From: Virgisporangium aliadipatigenens | Lineage (GTDB): Bacteria; Actinomycetota; Actinomycetes; Mycobacteriales; Micromonosporaceae | Assembly: GCF_016863615.1 (NCBI RefSeq) | Contig: NZ_BOPF01000008.1 | Location: forward strand, 186,001-250,000 | DNA: 64,000 nt | Direction of reading: 5' to 3' | Shown here: piece by piece, positions 17,494 through 26,786 of the stretch | Layout: each line of letters starts with the position of its first letter | Position numbering within the stretch: the stretch's first letter is position 1 | The notes under the pieces: model-generated | Told to the model about the DNA's origin: nothing | What the model saw: the letters and a program-made list of their open reading frames with translations, nothing else | The model's database searches: none | Program-made: the position numbers and the translations under genes

Positions 17494-19053
17494 GTGCGGA
17501 TCACCGGGACCGGCCACGCCAGCATGCGCATCGACACCCCGGCGGGCAGCATCCTGACCGACCCGTGGGTCAATCCGGCGTACTTCGCCTCGTGGTTCCC
17601 GTTCCCGGACAACTCGCAGCTGGACTGGGAGACGCTGGGCGACGTCGACTACCTGTACGTGTCGCACCTGCACCGCGACCACTTCGACGCCGAGCACCTC
17701 AAGCGGTTCATCAGCAAGAAGGCGACGGTGCTGCTGCCGGAGTACCCGACGAGCGAGTTGCGCGACGAGTTGGAGGCGCTGGGCTTCACGAAGTTCCTGG
17801 CGACGCGTTCCGACCAGGTGCACGAGCTCGACGGCGGCCTGAAGATCATGATCCAGGCGTTGACGAGCCCGACCGACGGGCCGATCGGCGACTCGGCGCT
17901 GTGGGTGGAGTACGACGGCGTCCGGCTGCTCAACCAGAACGACGCCCGCCCCACGGACCTGTCGATCTTCGCCGAACTGGGCCACGTGCACGCGCACATG
18001 CTGCAGTTCTCCGGCGCGATCTGGTACCCGATGGTCTACGAACTGCCGCAGGCGGCCAGGACGGCGTTCGGCAAGCAGAAGCGGGACCGCCAGTTCGACC
18101 GGACGTGGCGTTACATCGACGACCTGAAGGCCTCGCACGTCTTCCCGATCGCCGGGCCGCCCTGCTTCCTGGACGACGAGCTGTGGCAGTTCAACGACAT
18201 CCACGGCGACGAGGGCAACATCTTCCCGGACCAGCAGGTGTTCATGGAGGAGTACGCCAAGGTCGGCGGCTCGAACGGGGTGGTGCTGCTGCCCGGGACG
18301 GTCTCCGAGGTGACGACCGAGGGCTGCACGACGGTGCACCCGGTGCCGGACGTGGCGGAGTTCTTCGCGCGCAAGGAGGAGCACCTGCGCGACTACCAGG
18401 CCCGGATGCGGCCGGTGATCGCGGCGGCGAAGGCGTCCTGGAAGCACCCGGAGATCGACGTCCTGAAGGGCATGAAGGAGCGCATCGAGCCGCTCCTCGA
18501 CGAGTCGATCTACATGGCGAAGGGCGTCGGCGGGCCGGTCCGCTTCGACCTGACCGACGACGCCGGTGAGGTGATCGAGTCGGTCCTGGTGGACTTCCCG
18601 GCGAAGGAGGTCCGGCGGGCCGCGGACGAGAAGGTGCGCTACCGCTTCAAGACCGGGCGCGCGCTGATCGAGCACCTGCTGCACATCGACGAGGTGGACT
18701 GGGTCAACTCGCTGTTCCTGTCGTGCCGGTTCTCCGCGGCGCGGATCGGGCAGTACAACGAGTTCGTCTACTCGTTCTTCAAGTGCCTCTCGGAGGAACG
18801 CCTCCAGTACGCCGAGGGCTGGTACGACGAGCACGAGCGCGCCGTGGAGGCGGAGGACATCACGCTCGACGGGTGGAAGGTGCAGCGGCGCTGCCCGCAC
18901 CTGAAGGCCGACCTGACCCGGTTCGGGATCGTGGACGGCAACACGCTGACGTGCCAGCTGCACGGGTGGCGCTTCGACCTGCCGTCGGGCCGCTGCCTGA
19001 CGAGCGTGGGCCACAAGGTCCGGGCCGAGCGGATCGAGCCTCAGGGCGCCTGA
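17494..19053 (+). CDS. Metallo-beta-lactamase-fold hydrolase fused to a Rieske [2Fe-2S] domain
   Basis: 519 residues from GTG 17494, behind GGGAGGGA. The N-terminal half has a beta-lactamase-fold metal motif HLHRDHFD (about 59-66) and a later GPIGDSALWVEYDGVRLLNQND strand pair. The C-terminus carries RRCPHLKADL and LTCQLHGWRFDL, the CxH...CxxH ligands of a Rieske cluster (about 467-490). The same two domains, in the opposite order, form the CMP-N-acetylneuraminate hydroxylase (CMAH) family, so an electron-transfer hydroxylase or a lipid-directed hydrolase is possible; the substrate is unknown. No signal peptide. Its end overlaps the convergent TetR gene by 13 bases. Confidence 0.8.
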   Translation: MRITGTGHASMRIDTPAGSILTDPWVNPAYFASWFPFPDNSQLDWETLGDVDYLYVSHLHRDHFDAEHLKRFISKKATVLLPEYPTSELRDELEALGFTKFLATRSDQVHELDGGLKIMIQALTSPTDGPIGDSALWVEYDGVRLLNQNDARPTDLSIFAELGHVHAHMLQFSGAIWYPMVYELPQAARTAFGKQKRDRQFDRTWRYIDDLKASHVFPIAGPPCFLDDELWQFNDIHGDEGNIFPDQQVFMEEYAKVGGSNGVVLLPGTVSEVTTEGCTTVHPVPDVAEFFARKEEHLRDYQARMRPVIAAAKASWKHPEIDVLKGMKERIEPLLDESIYMAKGVGGPVRFDLTDDAGEVIESVLVDFPAKEVRRAADEKVRYRFKTGRALIEHLLHIDEVDWVNSLFLSCRFSAARIGQYNEFVYSFFKCLSEERLQYAEGWYDEHERAVEAEDITLDGWKVQRRCPHLKADLTRFGIVDGNTLTCQLHGWRFDLPSGRCLTSVGHKVRAERIEPQGA

Positions 19054-19763
19054 TATTCCACGCCGAGCCGGGCCGCGACGTCGGCCAGCTCGGCCTCGAA
19101 GACCGGGGTGACGTCCGCGATCCCGAAGTGCAGATGCCCGAAGATCTCCAGGGCGACGGCGCCGTAGAGGCGGATCCAGGCGGAGAGGAAGACCTGGAGC
19201 GCGCCGACCGGCAGCGGCACCCCGAACTGGTCGAGGAACGGCTGGAGCTGTACCCGTAGCTCCTCGCTGACGTGTTCGGCGATCGGGAAGCGCTGGCGCT
19301 GCCACAGCGCGATGAACTCGTTGAGGAACACGGCCGCGAAGCGCATGCCGGCCTCGTGCGACGGCCCGTCCTCGGGGTGCCCGTCCCCGGCCCCGTGTTC
19401 GTGCGCGGCGAAGATCTCCGCGAATTCGATCGGATGCGCCTTCGACCAGGTGCGGAAGGCGCGTGCCCCCTGGTACAGCCGCCCGGGGCTGTCGACCGGG
19501 CCGGCCTTGTCCATCTCGGCCGCGATGTAGGCGGTGCACTCGTCGGAGAGCTGCGCGCGCAGGTGTTCCATGAGGTCTTCGAGGCTCGGGTAGTAGCGGT
19601 ACAGCGCGGGTGCCGTCATGCCCATCTCCCGGCTGATCGCCCGCAGGGTCACGGCGGTGGGCCCGTCCGTCACGAGCAGCCGGTGGGCCGTGGTGAGGAT
19701 CTCCGCCACCGTCGCGGCCCGCAGTCTCTCCCGCCGGCTCGGCCCTGTCGTGGCGGATGTCAC
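19041..19763 (-). CDS. TetR-family transcriptional regulator
   Basis: 240 residues. The helix-turn-helix is TVAEILTTAHRLLVTDGPTA followed by VTLRAISREMGMTAPALYRY(Y), a textbook TetR N-terminus. The ligand-binding half resembles the TetR_C_33/WHG type (RTWSKAHPIEFAEIF). It is divergent from the MMPL transporter gene with 89 bases between the starts, so it most likely represses itself and the transporter; lipids or hydrophobic drugs are typical inducers for such pairs. It overlaps the end of the MBL/Rieske gene. Confidence 0.9.
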   Translation of the reverse strand: MTSATTGPSRRERLRAATVAEILTTAHRLLVTDGPTAVTLRAISREMGMTAPALYRYYPSLEDLMEHLRAQLSDECTAYIAAEMDKAGPVDSPGRLYQGARAFRTWSKAHPIEFAEIFAAHEHGAGDGHPEDGPSHEAGMRFAAVFLNEFIALWQRQRFPIAEHVSEELRVQLQPFLDQFGVPLPVGALQVFLSAWIRLYGAVALEIFGHLHFGIADVTPVFEAELADVAARLGVEYQAP

Positions 19764-19773
19764 GTATACCCCC

Positions 19774-19819
19774 TTGACTAGAGTGAACGGTGCTGTAAAA
19801 GTTTACGGTGTTTACGAGT
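19774..19819 (+). promoter_or_regulatory. Promoter and candidate TetR operator in the TetR/MMPL gap
   Basis: TTGACT (19774-19779) is a good -35; TAAAAG 16 bases on (19796-19801) can serve as -10. Over the -10 lies the near-palindrome GTAAAAGTTTAC (19795-19806), and GTTTAC recurs directly at 19801-19806 and 19810-19815. A repressor bound here would block the MMPL promoter. Assignment to the neighbouring TetR protein is inferred. Confidence 0.55.
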
Positions 19820-19852
19820 GCTGATCGTATCACCAGCTTAGGGGGACCGGGA

Positions 19853-21997
19853 ATGTTTGCATGGTGGGGCCGCACGGTCGCACGGGCGAGATGGCAGGTG
19901 CTGATCGTGGGCCTCGTGGTCACGGTCGCCGGTGGTGTCTGGGGGCTCGGGCTCTTCGGATCGGTGGTCGGCGGGGGCTTCGAGGACCCCGGCAGCGAGT
20001 CGGCCAAGGCGGCCGAGCGCATCGTCGCCGAGGTCGGGCGGCAGGACGCGGACCTCGTCGTCATCTACTCCTCGGACAGCGCCGAGGTGACCGACGCGGC
20101 GTTCCGGGACGCGGTCACCGGCACGGTCGGGAAGCTGCGGCAGCACGCCGACGTGGCGGGCGCCGTCTCCTTCTACGACACGCAGTCGCCGGCGTTCGTG
20201 TCGCACGACCGGCACGCGACCTTCGTCGCCGTCACGCTCAAGAAGGCGGAGAGCACCGAGCAGTACGACGCGGTCAAGCCGCTGCTCGACGCCCCCGGCC
20301 TGCGCACGCAGGTCGCCGGCGGCACCGCGATCCAGGCCGACATCACCGAACGGATCAGCGCCGACATCGCGCGCGCCGAGACGATGTCGATGCCGGTCCT
20401 GATCGTGCTGCTGCTGTTCGTCTTCGGCGGGGCCGTCGCGGCGGGGATGCCGATGCTCGTGGGCGGCATCGCGGTGCTGCTGGCGTTCGCGGCGACCCGG
20501 GCGCTCACCTACGTCACCGACATCTCGGTCTTCAGCATCAACATCATCACCATGCTGGGCATGGGCCTGGCGATCGACTACGCGCTCTTCATCGTCAGCC
20601 GGTTCCGGGAGGAGCTGGCGGGTGGGCGCAGCACCGCGGAGGCGGTCGAGCGCACCCTGGACACCGCCGGCCGCACGGTGTTCGTCTCGGCGGTCACGGT
20701 CGCCGTGGCGCTGGCCAGCCTGCTGCTCTTCCCGCAGGTGTTCCTGCGCTCGATGGGGCTCGGCGGGGTCAGCGCCGTTCTGGTCGCGATGCTCGCGTCG
20801 GTCACCGTTCTGCCGGCGCTGCTGGCCGTCCTCGGGCCGCGGATCAACGCGCTCAAGGTCCGTCTGCCCCGCCGGTCCGCGCCCGCTTCCACCGGTCTGT
20901 GGGAACGCCTCGCGCGTGCCGTCATGCGCCGTCCGCTGCCCGTGATCGCCGGCACGCTCGCCATCCTCACGCTGCTCGCGCTGCCCTTCGCGGGGGCGCA
21001 GTTCGGTGGGCCCGACGAGCGGGTGCTGCCCGAGGGCGAGGCCAGCCGGGTCGCCACCGAACGCCTCGCGTCGGACTTCCCGCCCGGTGCCGGAAACACC
21101 GTCAAGGTGCTCGTGACCGGCGTGGACGGGGCGGCGGCCGGCGGGTTCGCCGAGAGCGTGAAGGGGCTCGACGGCGTCACCGGTGTGCAGATCACCGCGG
21201 CCGAGGGCACCTCGACGGTGCTCGCCGTGGCCTACGACGGGAGTTCCGCCTCGGAGCGGGCGCGCGACATCGTGGCCGGCGTGCGTGATCTGCCGGCCCC
21301 GGCCGGCGGCGAGGTGCTGGTCGGCGGCGCCACGGCCGAACTGGTGGACCTGCTCGACAGCCTCACCGAGCGGCTGCCCTGGATGGCGCTGCTGGTCGCG
21401 GGCACCACGTTCCTGCTGCTGTTCCTGGCGTTCGGCTCGCTCGTCCTGCCGATCAAGGCCATCGTCATGAACGTCGTCTCGATCGGCGCCTCGTTCGGCG
21501 CGGTGGTGTGGGTCTTCCAGGACGGCCACCTGTCGGACTTCCTCGGGTTCACGCCGACCGGGGACCTGGAGGCCACCCAGCTGATCCTGATGCTGGCCAT
21601 CCTCTTCGGGCTCTCCACGGACTACGAGGTCTTCCTGCTCTCGCGGGTGCGCGAGGAGTGGGACCGCACGCACGACAACGTTCAGGCGGTCGCGGGTGGG
21701 CTGCAGCGGACCGGCCGGATCATCACCTCGGCGGCGCTGCTGCTGGTGATCGTGATCGGCGGCTTCGCGACGGGCGGGATCTCGTTCATCAAGATGATCG
21801 GCGTCGGCATGATCGTGGCCATCGTGGTGGACGCGACGCTGGTGCGGGCGCTGCTGGTGCCGGCCACGATGCGGCTGCTCGGCCGGGCGAACTGGTGGCT
21901 GCCCGGCCCGCTGGACCGGTTCTACAAGCGCTACGGCATCCACGAGGAGCCGCCGGCGCCGGCGACCGAGCCGGCACGGGTGCCCGTCGCCGTCTAA
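19853..21997 (+). CDS. MMPL/RND-family membrane transporter
   Basis: 714 residues from ATG 19853 (MFAWWGRTVARARW), preferred over 19808 because a GGGGGA site precedes it. Topology is the RND pattern: one helix, a large extracytoplasmic domain, five helices, then the same again. The conserved MLGMGLAIDYALFIVSRFRE and ILFGLSTDYEVFLLSRVREE segments carry the proton-relay Asp-Tyr pairs in the two halves. MMPL proteins export lipids, siderophores or drugs in actinobacteria. Controlled, by inference, by the divergent TetR gene. The stop is 10 bases before the next gene. Confidence 0.93.
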   Translation: MFAWWGRTVARARWQVLIVGLVVTVAGGVWGLGLFGSVVGGGFEDPGSESAKAAERIVAEVGRQDADLVVIYSSDSAEVTDAAFRDAVTGTVGKLRQHADVAGAVSFYDTQSPAFVSHDRHATFVAVTLKKAESTEQYDAVKPLLDAPGLRTQVAGGTAIQADITERISADIARAETMSMPVLIVLLLFVFGGAVAAGMPMLVGGIAVLLAFAATRALTYVTDISVFSINIITMLGMGLAIDYALFIVSRFREELAGGRSTAEAVERTLDTAGRTVFVSAVTVAVALASLLLFPQVFLRSMGLGGVSAVLVAMLASVTVLPALLAVLGPRINALKVRLPRRSAPASTGLWERLARAVMRRPLPVIAGTLAILTLLALPFAGAQFGGPDERVLPEGEASRVATERLASDFPPGAGNTVKVLVTGVDGAAAGGFAESVKGLDGVTGVQITAAEGTSTVLAVAYDGSSASERARDIVAGVRDLPAPAGGEVLVGGATAELVDLLDSLTERLPWMALLVAGTTFLLLFLAFGSLVLPIKAIVMNVVSIGASFGAVVWVFQDGHLSDFLGFTPTGDLEATQLILMLAILFGLSTDYEVFLLSRVREEWDRTHDNVQAVAGGLQRTGRIITSAALLLVIVIGGFATGGISFIKMIGVGMIVAIVVDATLVRALLVPATMRLLGRANWWLPGPLDRFYKRYGIHEEPPAPATEPARVPVAV

Positions 21998-22007
21998 GGT
22001 CGCCGGT

Positions 22008-22556
22008 GTGTTCACCACCGAACGGCTGATCGTGCGGCCCTGGCGTCGCACGGACGAGGACATCGACCGGATCTTCGACATCTACTCGCGCTGGGAGGTG
22101 GCCCGCTGGCTCGGGGCCACCCCCAGGGCGATGGCGCAACGCGGCGAGGCGGAACAGGCGGTCGACCGGTGGGAGAGCCGGGCGGCCGCCGATCCGCGTC
22201 TGGGGGTCTGGGCGGTGGAGGTGCGCGACACCGGCGTCGTCGCGGGATCGGTGCTCTTCGTCCGGCTGCCCAACGGGGACGGCGAGGTGGAGGTCGGCTG
22301 GCACCTGCATCCGGACTCCTGGGGGCACGGCTACGCGACCGAGGCCGCCCGCGCGGTGGTGCGCAACGGCTTCGCGCACGGGATCGACGAGGTGTACGCC
22401 GTCGTGCGCCCCGGCAACGACGCCTCGATGGCCGTGTGCCGCCGCCTGGGCATGACGCCGCTGGGCACCACCACCCGCTGGTACGGCGTGGAGTGCGAGG
22501 CGTTCCTACTGAAGAACCCCGGGCAGGGCGACCGAGACAGGGCCGTCGAAGGCTGA
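22008..22556 (+). CDS. GNAT acetyltransferase, RimJ/RimL type
   Basis: 182 residues from GTG 22008. The opening TERLIVRPWRRTD, the EVGWHLHPDSWGHGYATEAA acetyl-CoA loop and GIDEVYAVVRPGNDASMAVCR are the acetyltransf_3 signature (ribosomal-protein or small-molecule N-acetyltransferases). Substrate unknown. It begins 10 bases after the MMPL gene, so it is probably co-transcribed; its last 51 bases overlap the convergent MBL gene. Confidence 0.88.
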   Translation: MFTTERLIVRPWRRTDEDIDRIFDIYSRWEVARWLGATPRAMAQRGEAEQAVDRWESRAAADPRLGVWAVEVRDTGVVAGSVLFVRLPNGDGEVEVGWHLHPDSWGHGYATEAARAVVRNGFAHGIDEVYAVVRPGNDASMAVCRRLGMTPLGTTTRWYGVECEAFLLKNPGQGDRDRAVEG

Positions 22557-23219
22557 GGCGGCCTCCAGCGCCTCGGCCGGGTCGGTACCGGGCCACAGGT
22601 GGGTCAGCACGAGCCGGCCGACCCCGGCCCGGGCGGCCTGGGCGGCGGCGTCCCGGGCACTGGTGAGCAGCGGGGGCGCCTCGTGCGGATACGTCGCCTC
22701 GGCGAGGAACACGTCGGCGTCGCGCGCCAGCTCCACGACGGCGGGATCCGGGCCGGTGTCGCCGGTGTAGGCGAGGGTGCGGCCGTCGGCGGTGAGCCGG
22801 ATGCCGAGGTTCGGCAGGTGGTGCGGCAGGGCCACAGCATGGGCCGCGAAGGGGCCGAGGTCGAACGCGCCCGCCCCGATCTCGCGGAGGACGCAGCCCG
22901 CGGTGACCCACTCGCCGTCCAGCGCGAGAACCGCGTCGAGCGCCCCGGCGGGCGCGTACACGGGCAGCGGCGGCGGTGGCGAGTCGTCCAGCACCCGCGC
23001 CCGCAGCAGCGGATTGAGGTCGGCGCAGTGGTCGGGGTGCCCGTGCGTGACGTACACGGCGTCGACCTCGCGCGCCGGCACCGATGCCGGCAGCCGGGGC
23101 AGCACGGCGTAGCCGGGATCCACCAGCAGCCGGTATCCGTCGTGTTCGACCAGGTAGCCGCTGCAGGCCTGGCCGGCGGCCGGCCACGCCCCGCATCCGC
23201 CCAGCACCGTCACCCGCAT
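22506..23219 (-). CDS. MBL-fold metallo-hydrolase (RNase Z/phosphodiesterase-like)
   Basis: 237 residues from ATG 23219 (MRVTVLGGCGAWP). The metal-binding motif THGHPDHCADLNPLL and the later YTGDTGPDPAVVELA and LTHLWPGTDPAEA segments give the dinuclear zinc site of the RNase Z/cyclic phosphodiesterase branch of the fold. The family also includes tRNA 3' processing enzymes, but no exosite arm is seen; a small-phosphodiester hydrolase is more likely. It lies downstream of the PETase-like gene on the same strand, with a terminator between. Confidence 0.85.
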   Translation of the reverse strand: MRVTVLGGCGAWPAAGQACSGYLVEHDGYRLLVDPGYAVLPRLPASVPAREVDAVYVTHGHPDHCADLNPLLRARVLDDSPPPPLPVYAPAGALDAVLALDGEWVTAGCVLREIGAGAFDLGPFAAHAVALPHHLPNLGIRLTADGRTLAYTGDTGPDPAVVELARDADVFLAEATYPHEAPPLLTSARDAAAQAARAGVGRLVLTHLWPGTDPAEALEAASAFDGPVSVALPGVLQ

Positions 23220-23235
23220 CGATCCATCAGACACA

Positions 23236-23273
23236 CCGGACGGCGGCCGCCGCAATGGCAGACCGCCGTCCGG
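23236..23273 (-). terminator. Hairpin terminator of the PETase-like gene
   Basis: Perfect 11-bp stem (23236-23246 / 23263-23273; CCGGACGGCGG against CCGCCGTCCGG) 15 bases past the stop at 23288. The tract after it on the minus strand is only weakly T-rich (TGTGTCTGAT). Confidence 0.7.
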
Positions 23274-23287
23274 GAGTGGGGGTGGGG

Positions 23288-24163
23288 CTAGACCGGGCAG
23301 GTGCTGCGGAAGTCCGAGATGGCCGTTCCGCTGAAGCTGCAGGCGAAGCTGCTGAAGCGGGTGTCACCCGAGACGAACCGCTTGAACCAGGAGACGGCGC
23401 CCTTCGAGACGTTGGCGTCGGCGCTCTGCGGGAAGAAGTGGCTCGCGTTGTTCAGCTCGACGTACGCCTTCTCGGTGGAGCCGAGGCTGTTGTAGAACGG
23501 GATCGCGTGCGACGAGACACCGGCGACGGAGTCGCTCTCCCCGCCGAAGATCAGTACCGGGGCGCGCACCTCGGACCAGGTCTTGTCGGAGTGCCACGGC
23601 GCCAGCGGCACACCCGCCTTGACGGTCGAACGGCTCGACAGCGCCGACAGCGTTCCGCCGCCGCCCATCGAGTGCCCGAAGACGCCGGTACGGCTGCCGT
23701 CGGCCCGCTGGCGAACGGCCGTCGGCGACGACGTGGTCGCCCAGTCGAGCGCGCGCAGGAGCTGCGCACCGCGGCTGGCGGGCTGGTCCAGGGTGCTGTT
23801 GGTCTCGATGCCGACGACCACGAAGCCCCACGAGGCGAGGCGCGGGCCCAGCCAGGAGATGCTGGACCACGAGGCGGTGAACCCGGGAGAGCCGGCGAGG
23901 ACGGGGTAGGTGCCGGCCGTCGTCGGGTAGTACACCCGGCCGCCGCCGAAGCCGCTGGCGTTGGTGATCGCCGCCGAGGTGGTGGCGAAGCTGCCGTTCC
24001 CGGTGATGTTGGCGGACGTGGGGGCCTGGCCGATCTCGTCGGCGAACGCGGACGGTGCGACGACGACGCCGACCGCGCCGAGCGCGAGGGTCATGCCGGC
24101 GATGCCGAGCGTCCAGGCGCGGCGGAACCGCCTGGGTTTCCGGACTTCCTGCTGAGTGTGCAC
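23288..24163 (-). CDS. Secreted alpha/beta hydrolase of the PETase/cutinase (polyesterase) family
   Basis: 291 residues with a signal peptide: basic head, hydrophobic [19 protein letters not shown], and probable cleavage after APSAFA (about 42). The mature protein follows bacterial cutinases and PET hydrolases closely: [39 protein letters not shown], nucleophile Ser165 in [16 protein letters not shown] (the substrate-side Trp), Asp211 in [10 protein letters not shown], His242 in NNASHFFPQ. Cys275 and Cys289 can form the usual C-terminal disulfide. By family knowledge it should hydrolyse short esters, cutin-like polyesters or lipids outside the cell. His and Phe near 219 and 223 match actinobacterial cutinases rather than the Ser/Ile pair of Ideonella PETase. 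It stands alone with its own terminator. Confidence 0.92.
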   Translation of the reverse strand: MHTQQEVRKPRRFRRAWTLGIAGMTLALGAVGVVVAPSAFADEIGQAPTSANITGNGSFATTSAAITNASGFGGGRVYYPTTAGTYPVLAGSPGFTASWSSISWLGPRLASWGFVVVGIETNSTLDQPASRGAQLLRALDWATTSSPTAVRQRADGSRTGVFGHSMGGGGTLSALSSRSTVKAGVPLAPWHSDKTWSEVRAPVLIFGGESDSVAGVSSHAIPFYNSLGSTEKAYVELNNASHFFPQSADANVSKGAVSWFKRFVSGDTRFSSFACSFSGTAISDFRSTCPV

Positions 24164-24261
24164 GTCGCTCCTTGGGGGTGAGGAGGATGTGTGGGATGCG
24201 GCAAACTGTCCCGTGTTACGGCGTTGTTACGCATCGGCAGAATCACCAGTGCCGAATCGGT

Positions 24262-24285
24262 AATAGATCGCTATCGATATCTATT
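24262..24285. promoter_or_regulatory. Inverted repeat in the gap before dxr
   Basis: AATAGAT (24262-24268) and ATCTATT (24279-24285) are perfect arms around a 10-base spacer, in the AT-richest part of the 167-base gap between the divergent PETase-like gene and dxr. It looks like a regulator site for one or both; no regulator gene is adjacent. Confidence 0.45.
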
Positions 24286-24330
24286 CACGGTTGTGCGCTG
24301 ACGCGCTGGGCCGTAGGCGACAATGGGGCC

Positions 24331-25554
24331 GTGACTCGTCGTGACATCGTGCTGCTCGGCTCGACCGGTTCCATCGGCACGCAGGCCCTGGACGTCGTGC
24401 GGGACAACCCGGATCGGTTCCGCGTCGTGGGGCTGGGGGCGGGCGGCGGCAACGTCGACCTGCTCGCCGCGCAGGCGCTGGAGTTCGGTGTGGACGTGGT
24501 GGGCATCGCCCGCGCCACCGCCGCACAGGACCTTCAGCTCGCCATCTACGCGCAGGCGCAGAAGCGCGGATACGCCGAGGGGCGCTACCCGATACCCAAG
24601 ATCGTCACGGGGCCCGACGCGATGACGCGGCTCGCCGAGTGGGAGTGCGACATCGTGCTGAACGGCGTCGTCGGCTCGCTGGGGCTCGCACCCACGCTGG
24701 CCGCGCTGCGCGCCGGGCGTTCCCTCGCGCTGGCGAACAAGGAGTCGCTCGTGGCCGGCGGCCCGCTCGTGAAGGCCGCGCTCCAGCGGCCGGGGCAGAT
24801 CGTGCCGGTCGACTCCGAGCACTCCGCCCTCACGCAGTGCCTCCGCGCGGGCGCCCCGGCCGAGGTCCGCAAGCTGATCCTCACCGCGAGCGGCGGTCCC
24901 TTCCGCGGCCGCAGCCGCGACCAGCTCACCGACGTCACCCCCGAACAGGCGCTCGCCCACCCCACCTGGAACATGGGCCCGGTCATCACGATCAACAGCG
25001 CCACGCTGGTCAACAAGGCGCTCGAGGTGATCGAGGCGCACGAGCTGTACGGCATCCCCTACGACGACATCGAGGTCACCGTCCACCCGCAGTCGATGAT
25101 CCACTCGATGGTGGAGTTCGCCGACGGGTCGACCATGGCGCAGGCCAGCCCGCCCGACATGCGGTTGCCGATCGCGCTCGCTCTCGGCTGGCCGGACCGG
25201 GTGCCCGGCGCGGCCGCGGCCGTCGACTGGACGCGGTCGCACGAATGGACGTTCGCGCCGCTCGACGAGTCGGCTTTTCCCGCCATCGCGCTGGCCAAGG
25301 CCGCCGGTCGGGAGGGGCGCTGCCGCCCGGCGATCTACAACGCGGCCAACGAGGAGTGCGTCGCGGCGTTCACCGGCCGGCGGCTACCGTTCCTGGGCAT
25401 CGTCGACACCGTCGAGCGGGTCCTCGCGGCCGCACCCGACTACCCCGAACCGGGTACCGTCGAGGAGGTGCTCGCGGCCGAGTCTTGGGCCCGGGCCTAC
25501 ACGCGCGAGATCATCGCCGCCGACTTCGCGGTGGCACTGGGGGAGGGAGCCTGA
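24331..25554 (+). CDS. dxr: 1-deoxy-D-xylulose 5-phosphate reductoisomerase
   Basis: 407 residues from GTG 24331 ([20 protein letters not shown]), the usual N-terminal NADPH fold. [12 protein letters not shown] and [12 protein letters not shown] carry the catalytic and metal residues, and [13 protein letters not shown] and HPTWNMG complete the active site. It commits MEP pathway flux toward isoprenoids and is the fosmidomycin target. The stop overlaps the rseP start by one base (TGATG). The order dxr-rseP-ispG equals that of mycobacteria. Confidence 0.97.
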   Translation: MTRRDIVLLGSTGSIGTQALDVVRDNPDRFRVVGLGAGGGNVDLLAAQALEFGVDVVGIARATAAQDLQLAIYAQAQKRGYAEGRYPIPKIVTGPDAMTRLAEWECDIVLNGVVGSLGLAPTLAALRAGRSLALANKESLVAGGPLVKAALQRPGQIVPVDSEHSALTQCLRAGAPAEVRKLILTASGGPFRGRSRDQLTDVTPEQALAHPTWNMGPVITINSATLVNKALEVIEAHELYGIPYDDIEVTVHPQSMIHSMVEFADGSTMAQASPPDMRLPIALALGWPDRVPGAAAAVDWTRSHEWTFAPLDESAFPAIALAKAAGREGRCRPAIYNAANEECVAAFTGRRLPFLGIVDTVERVLAAAPDYPEPGTVEEVLAAESWARAYTREIIAADFAVALGEGA

Positions 25555-26777
25555 TGGCGTACGCCGTGGGCATCGTGCTGTTCGCCTTGGGGATCCTGAT
25601 CTCCGTCGCCCTGCACGAGGCGGGGCACATGTGGCCGGCGCGTGCGTTCGGCATGAAGGTCACCAGGTACTTCATCGGCTTCGGGCCGACGCTCTTCGCG
25701 TTCCGGCGCAAGGGTGTCGAGTACGGCCTGAAGGCGATCCCGGCCGGTGCGTTCGTGAAGATCGTCGGGATGACGCCGCAGGACGACGACGTCGAGCCCG
25801 GCGACGAACACCGTGCGATGTGGCGCTACCCGGTGTGGAAGCGCACGATCGTCCTCTCCGGCGGCTCGATCATGCACTTCATCATCGGCTTCCTGCTGCT
25901 GTGGATCACGGCGTCGTTCGTGGGCATGCCCAACCCGGCCCTCGCCGACCCGCAGCCCGCCGTCATCACCGTGCAGCCGTGCGTGATCGCCGACTACCAG
26001 CGGGTCGAGTGCAGCGACAGCGACCCCGTCTCGCCGGCGAAGAAGGCCGGCCTCCAGGACGGCGACAAGGTCGTCAAGGTCGAGGGCAACACCGTGGCGA
26101 CCTGGGAGGAGCTGCTCCTCGCGCTGCGTTCGACCCGGCCCGGTGCGGCCACCCTGCTGGTCGAGCGCAACGGGCAGCTGCTCCCGCCGATCCAGGTCGA
26201 CCTCGTCGAGGTGGACCGGCCGGAGACCGACGGCACGCTCAAGAAGCGCGCCGCGCTCGGCGTCGGGTTCAAGCTGACGATCCCCGAAGAGGTGACCTAC
26301 GGGCCGGTCGACGGGTTCGGCGAGGCGATCGGGTTCACCGGCGACGCGTTCGTCGGCACCTGGCAGTCGATGAAGAAGATCCCCGAGAAGCTGCCCAAGC
26401 TGTGGCACGCCCTGATGGGCGAGGAACGCGACCCGGAGACCCCGATCAGCGTGGTCGGCGCCAGCCGGCTCGGCGGCGAGACCGTCGAACGGGACCGCTG
26501 GTCGCTGTTCCTGCTGATCCTCGCGACGCTCAACTTCTTCATCGGCGTGTTCAACCTGCTGCCGCTGCTGCCGTTGGACGGCGGTCACATCGCGATCATC
26601 TGGTTCGAGAAGGTGCGCGCGTGGGTCTACGGTTGGTTCAAGAAGCCGGACCCCGGCCGTGTCGACTACTTCAAGCTCATGCCGCTGACCTACGTGGTGA
26701 TCCTCATCTTCGGCGGCTTCACGTTGTTGACAGTGGCCGCGGACATTGTGAACCCGGTCACGATCTTCGGTAGGTAG
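25554..26777 (+). CDS. Site-2 intramembrane zinc protease, RseP/Rip1-like
   Basis: 407 residues. The zinc motif HEAGH (His21, Glu22, His25) lies in the first membrane helix. A PDZ domain (about 140-210, with PAKKAGLQDGDKVVKVEGN) and the C-terminal LLPLLPLDGGHI metal ligand segment complete the S2P family. It cleaves anti-sigma factors and other single-span proteins in the membrane; the mycobacterial homologue Rip1 in the same gene order controls several sigma factors and cell-envelope lipids. Coupled to dxr. Confidence 0.95.
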   Translation: MAYAVGIVLFALGILISVALHEAGHMWPARAFGMKVTRYFIGFGPTLFAFRRKGVEYGLKAIPAGAFVKIVGMTPQDDDVEPGDEHRAMWRYPVWKRTIVLSGGSIMHFIIGFLLLWITASFVGMPNPALADPQPAVITVQPCVIADYQRVECSDSDPVSPAKKAGLQDGDKVVKVEGNTVATWEELLLALRSTRPGAATLLVERNGQLLPPIQVDLVEVDRPETDGTLKKRAALGVGFKLTIPEEVTYGPVDGFGEAIGFTGDAFVGTWQSMKKIPEKLPKLWHALMGEERDPETPISVVGASRLGGETVERDRWSLFLLILATLNFFIGVFNLLPLLPLDGGHIAIIWFEKVRAWVYGWFKKPDPGRVDYFKLMPLTYVVILIFGGFTLLTVAADIVNPVTIFGR

Positions 26778-26786
26778 ATTTCTCTT

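Noticed and set aside
19838-22081. 747-codon frame opposite the MMPL gene
   Set aside because: Composition is Arg/His/Asp-rich without structure, a typical high-GC antisense shadow; the plus-strand frame encodes clear transporter motifs.
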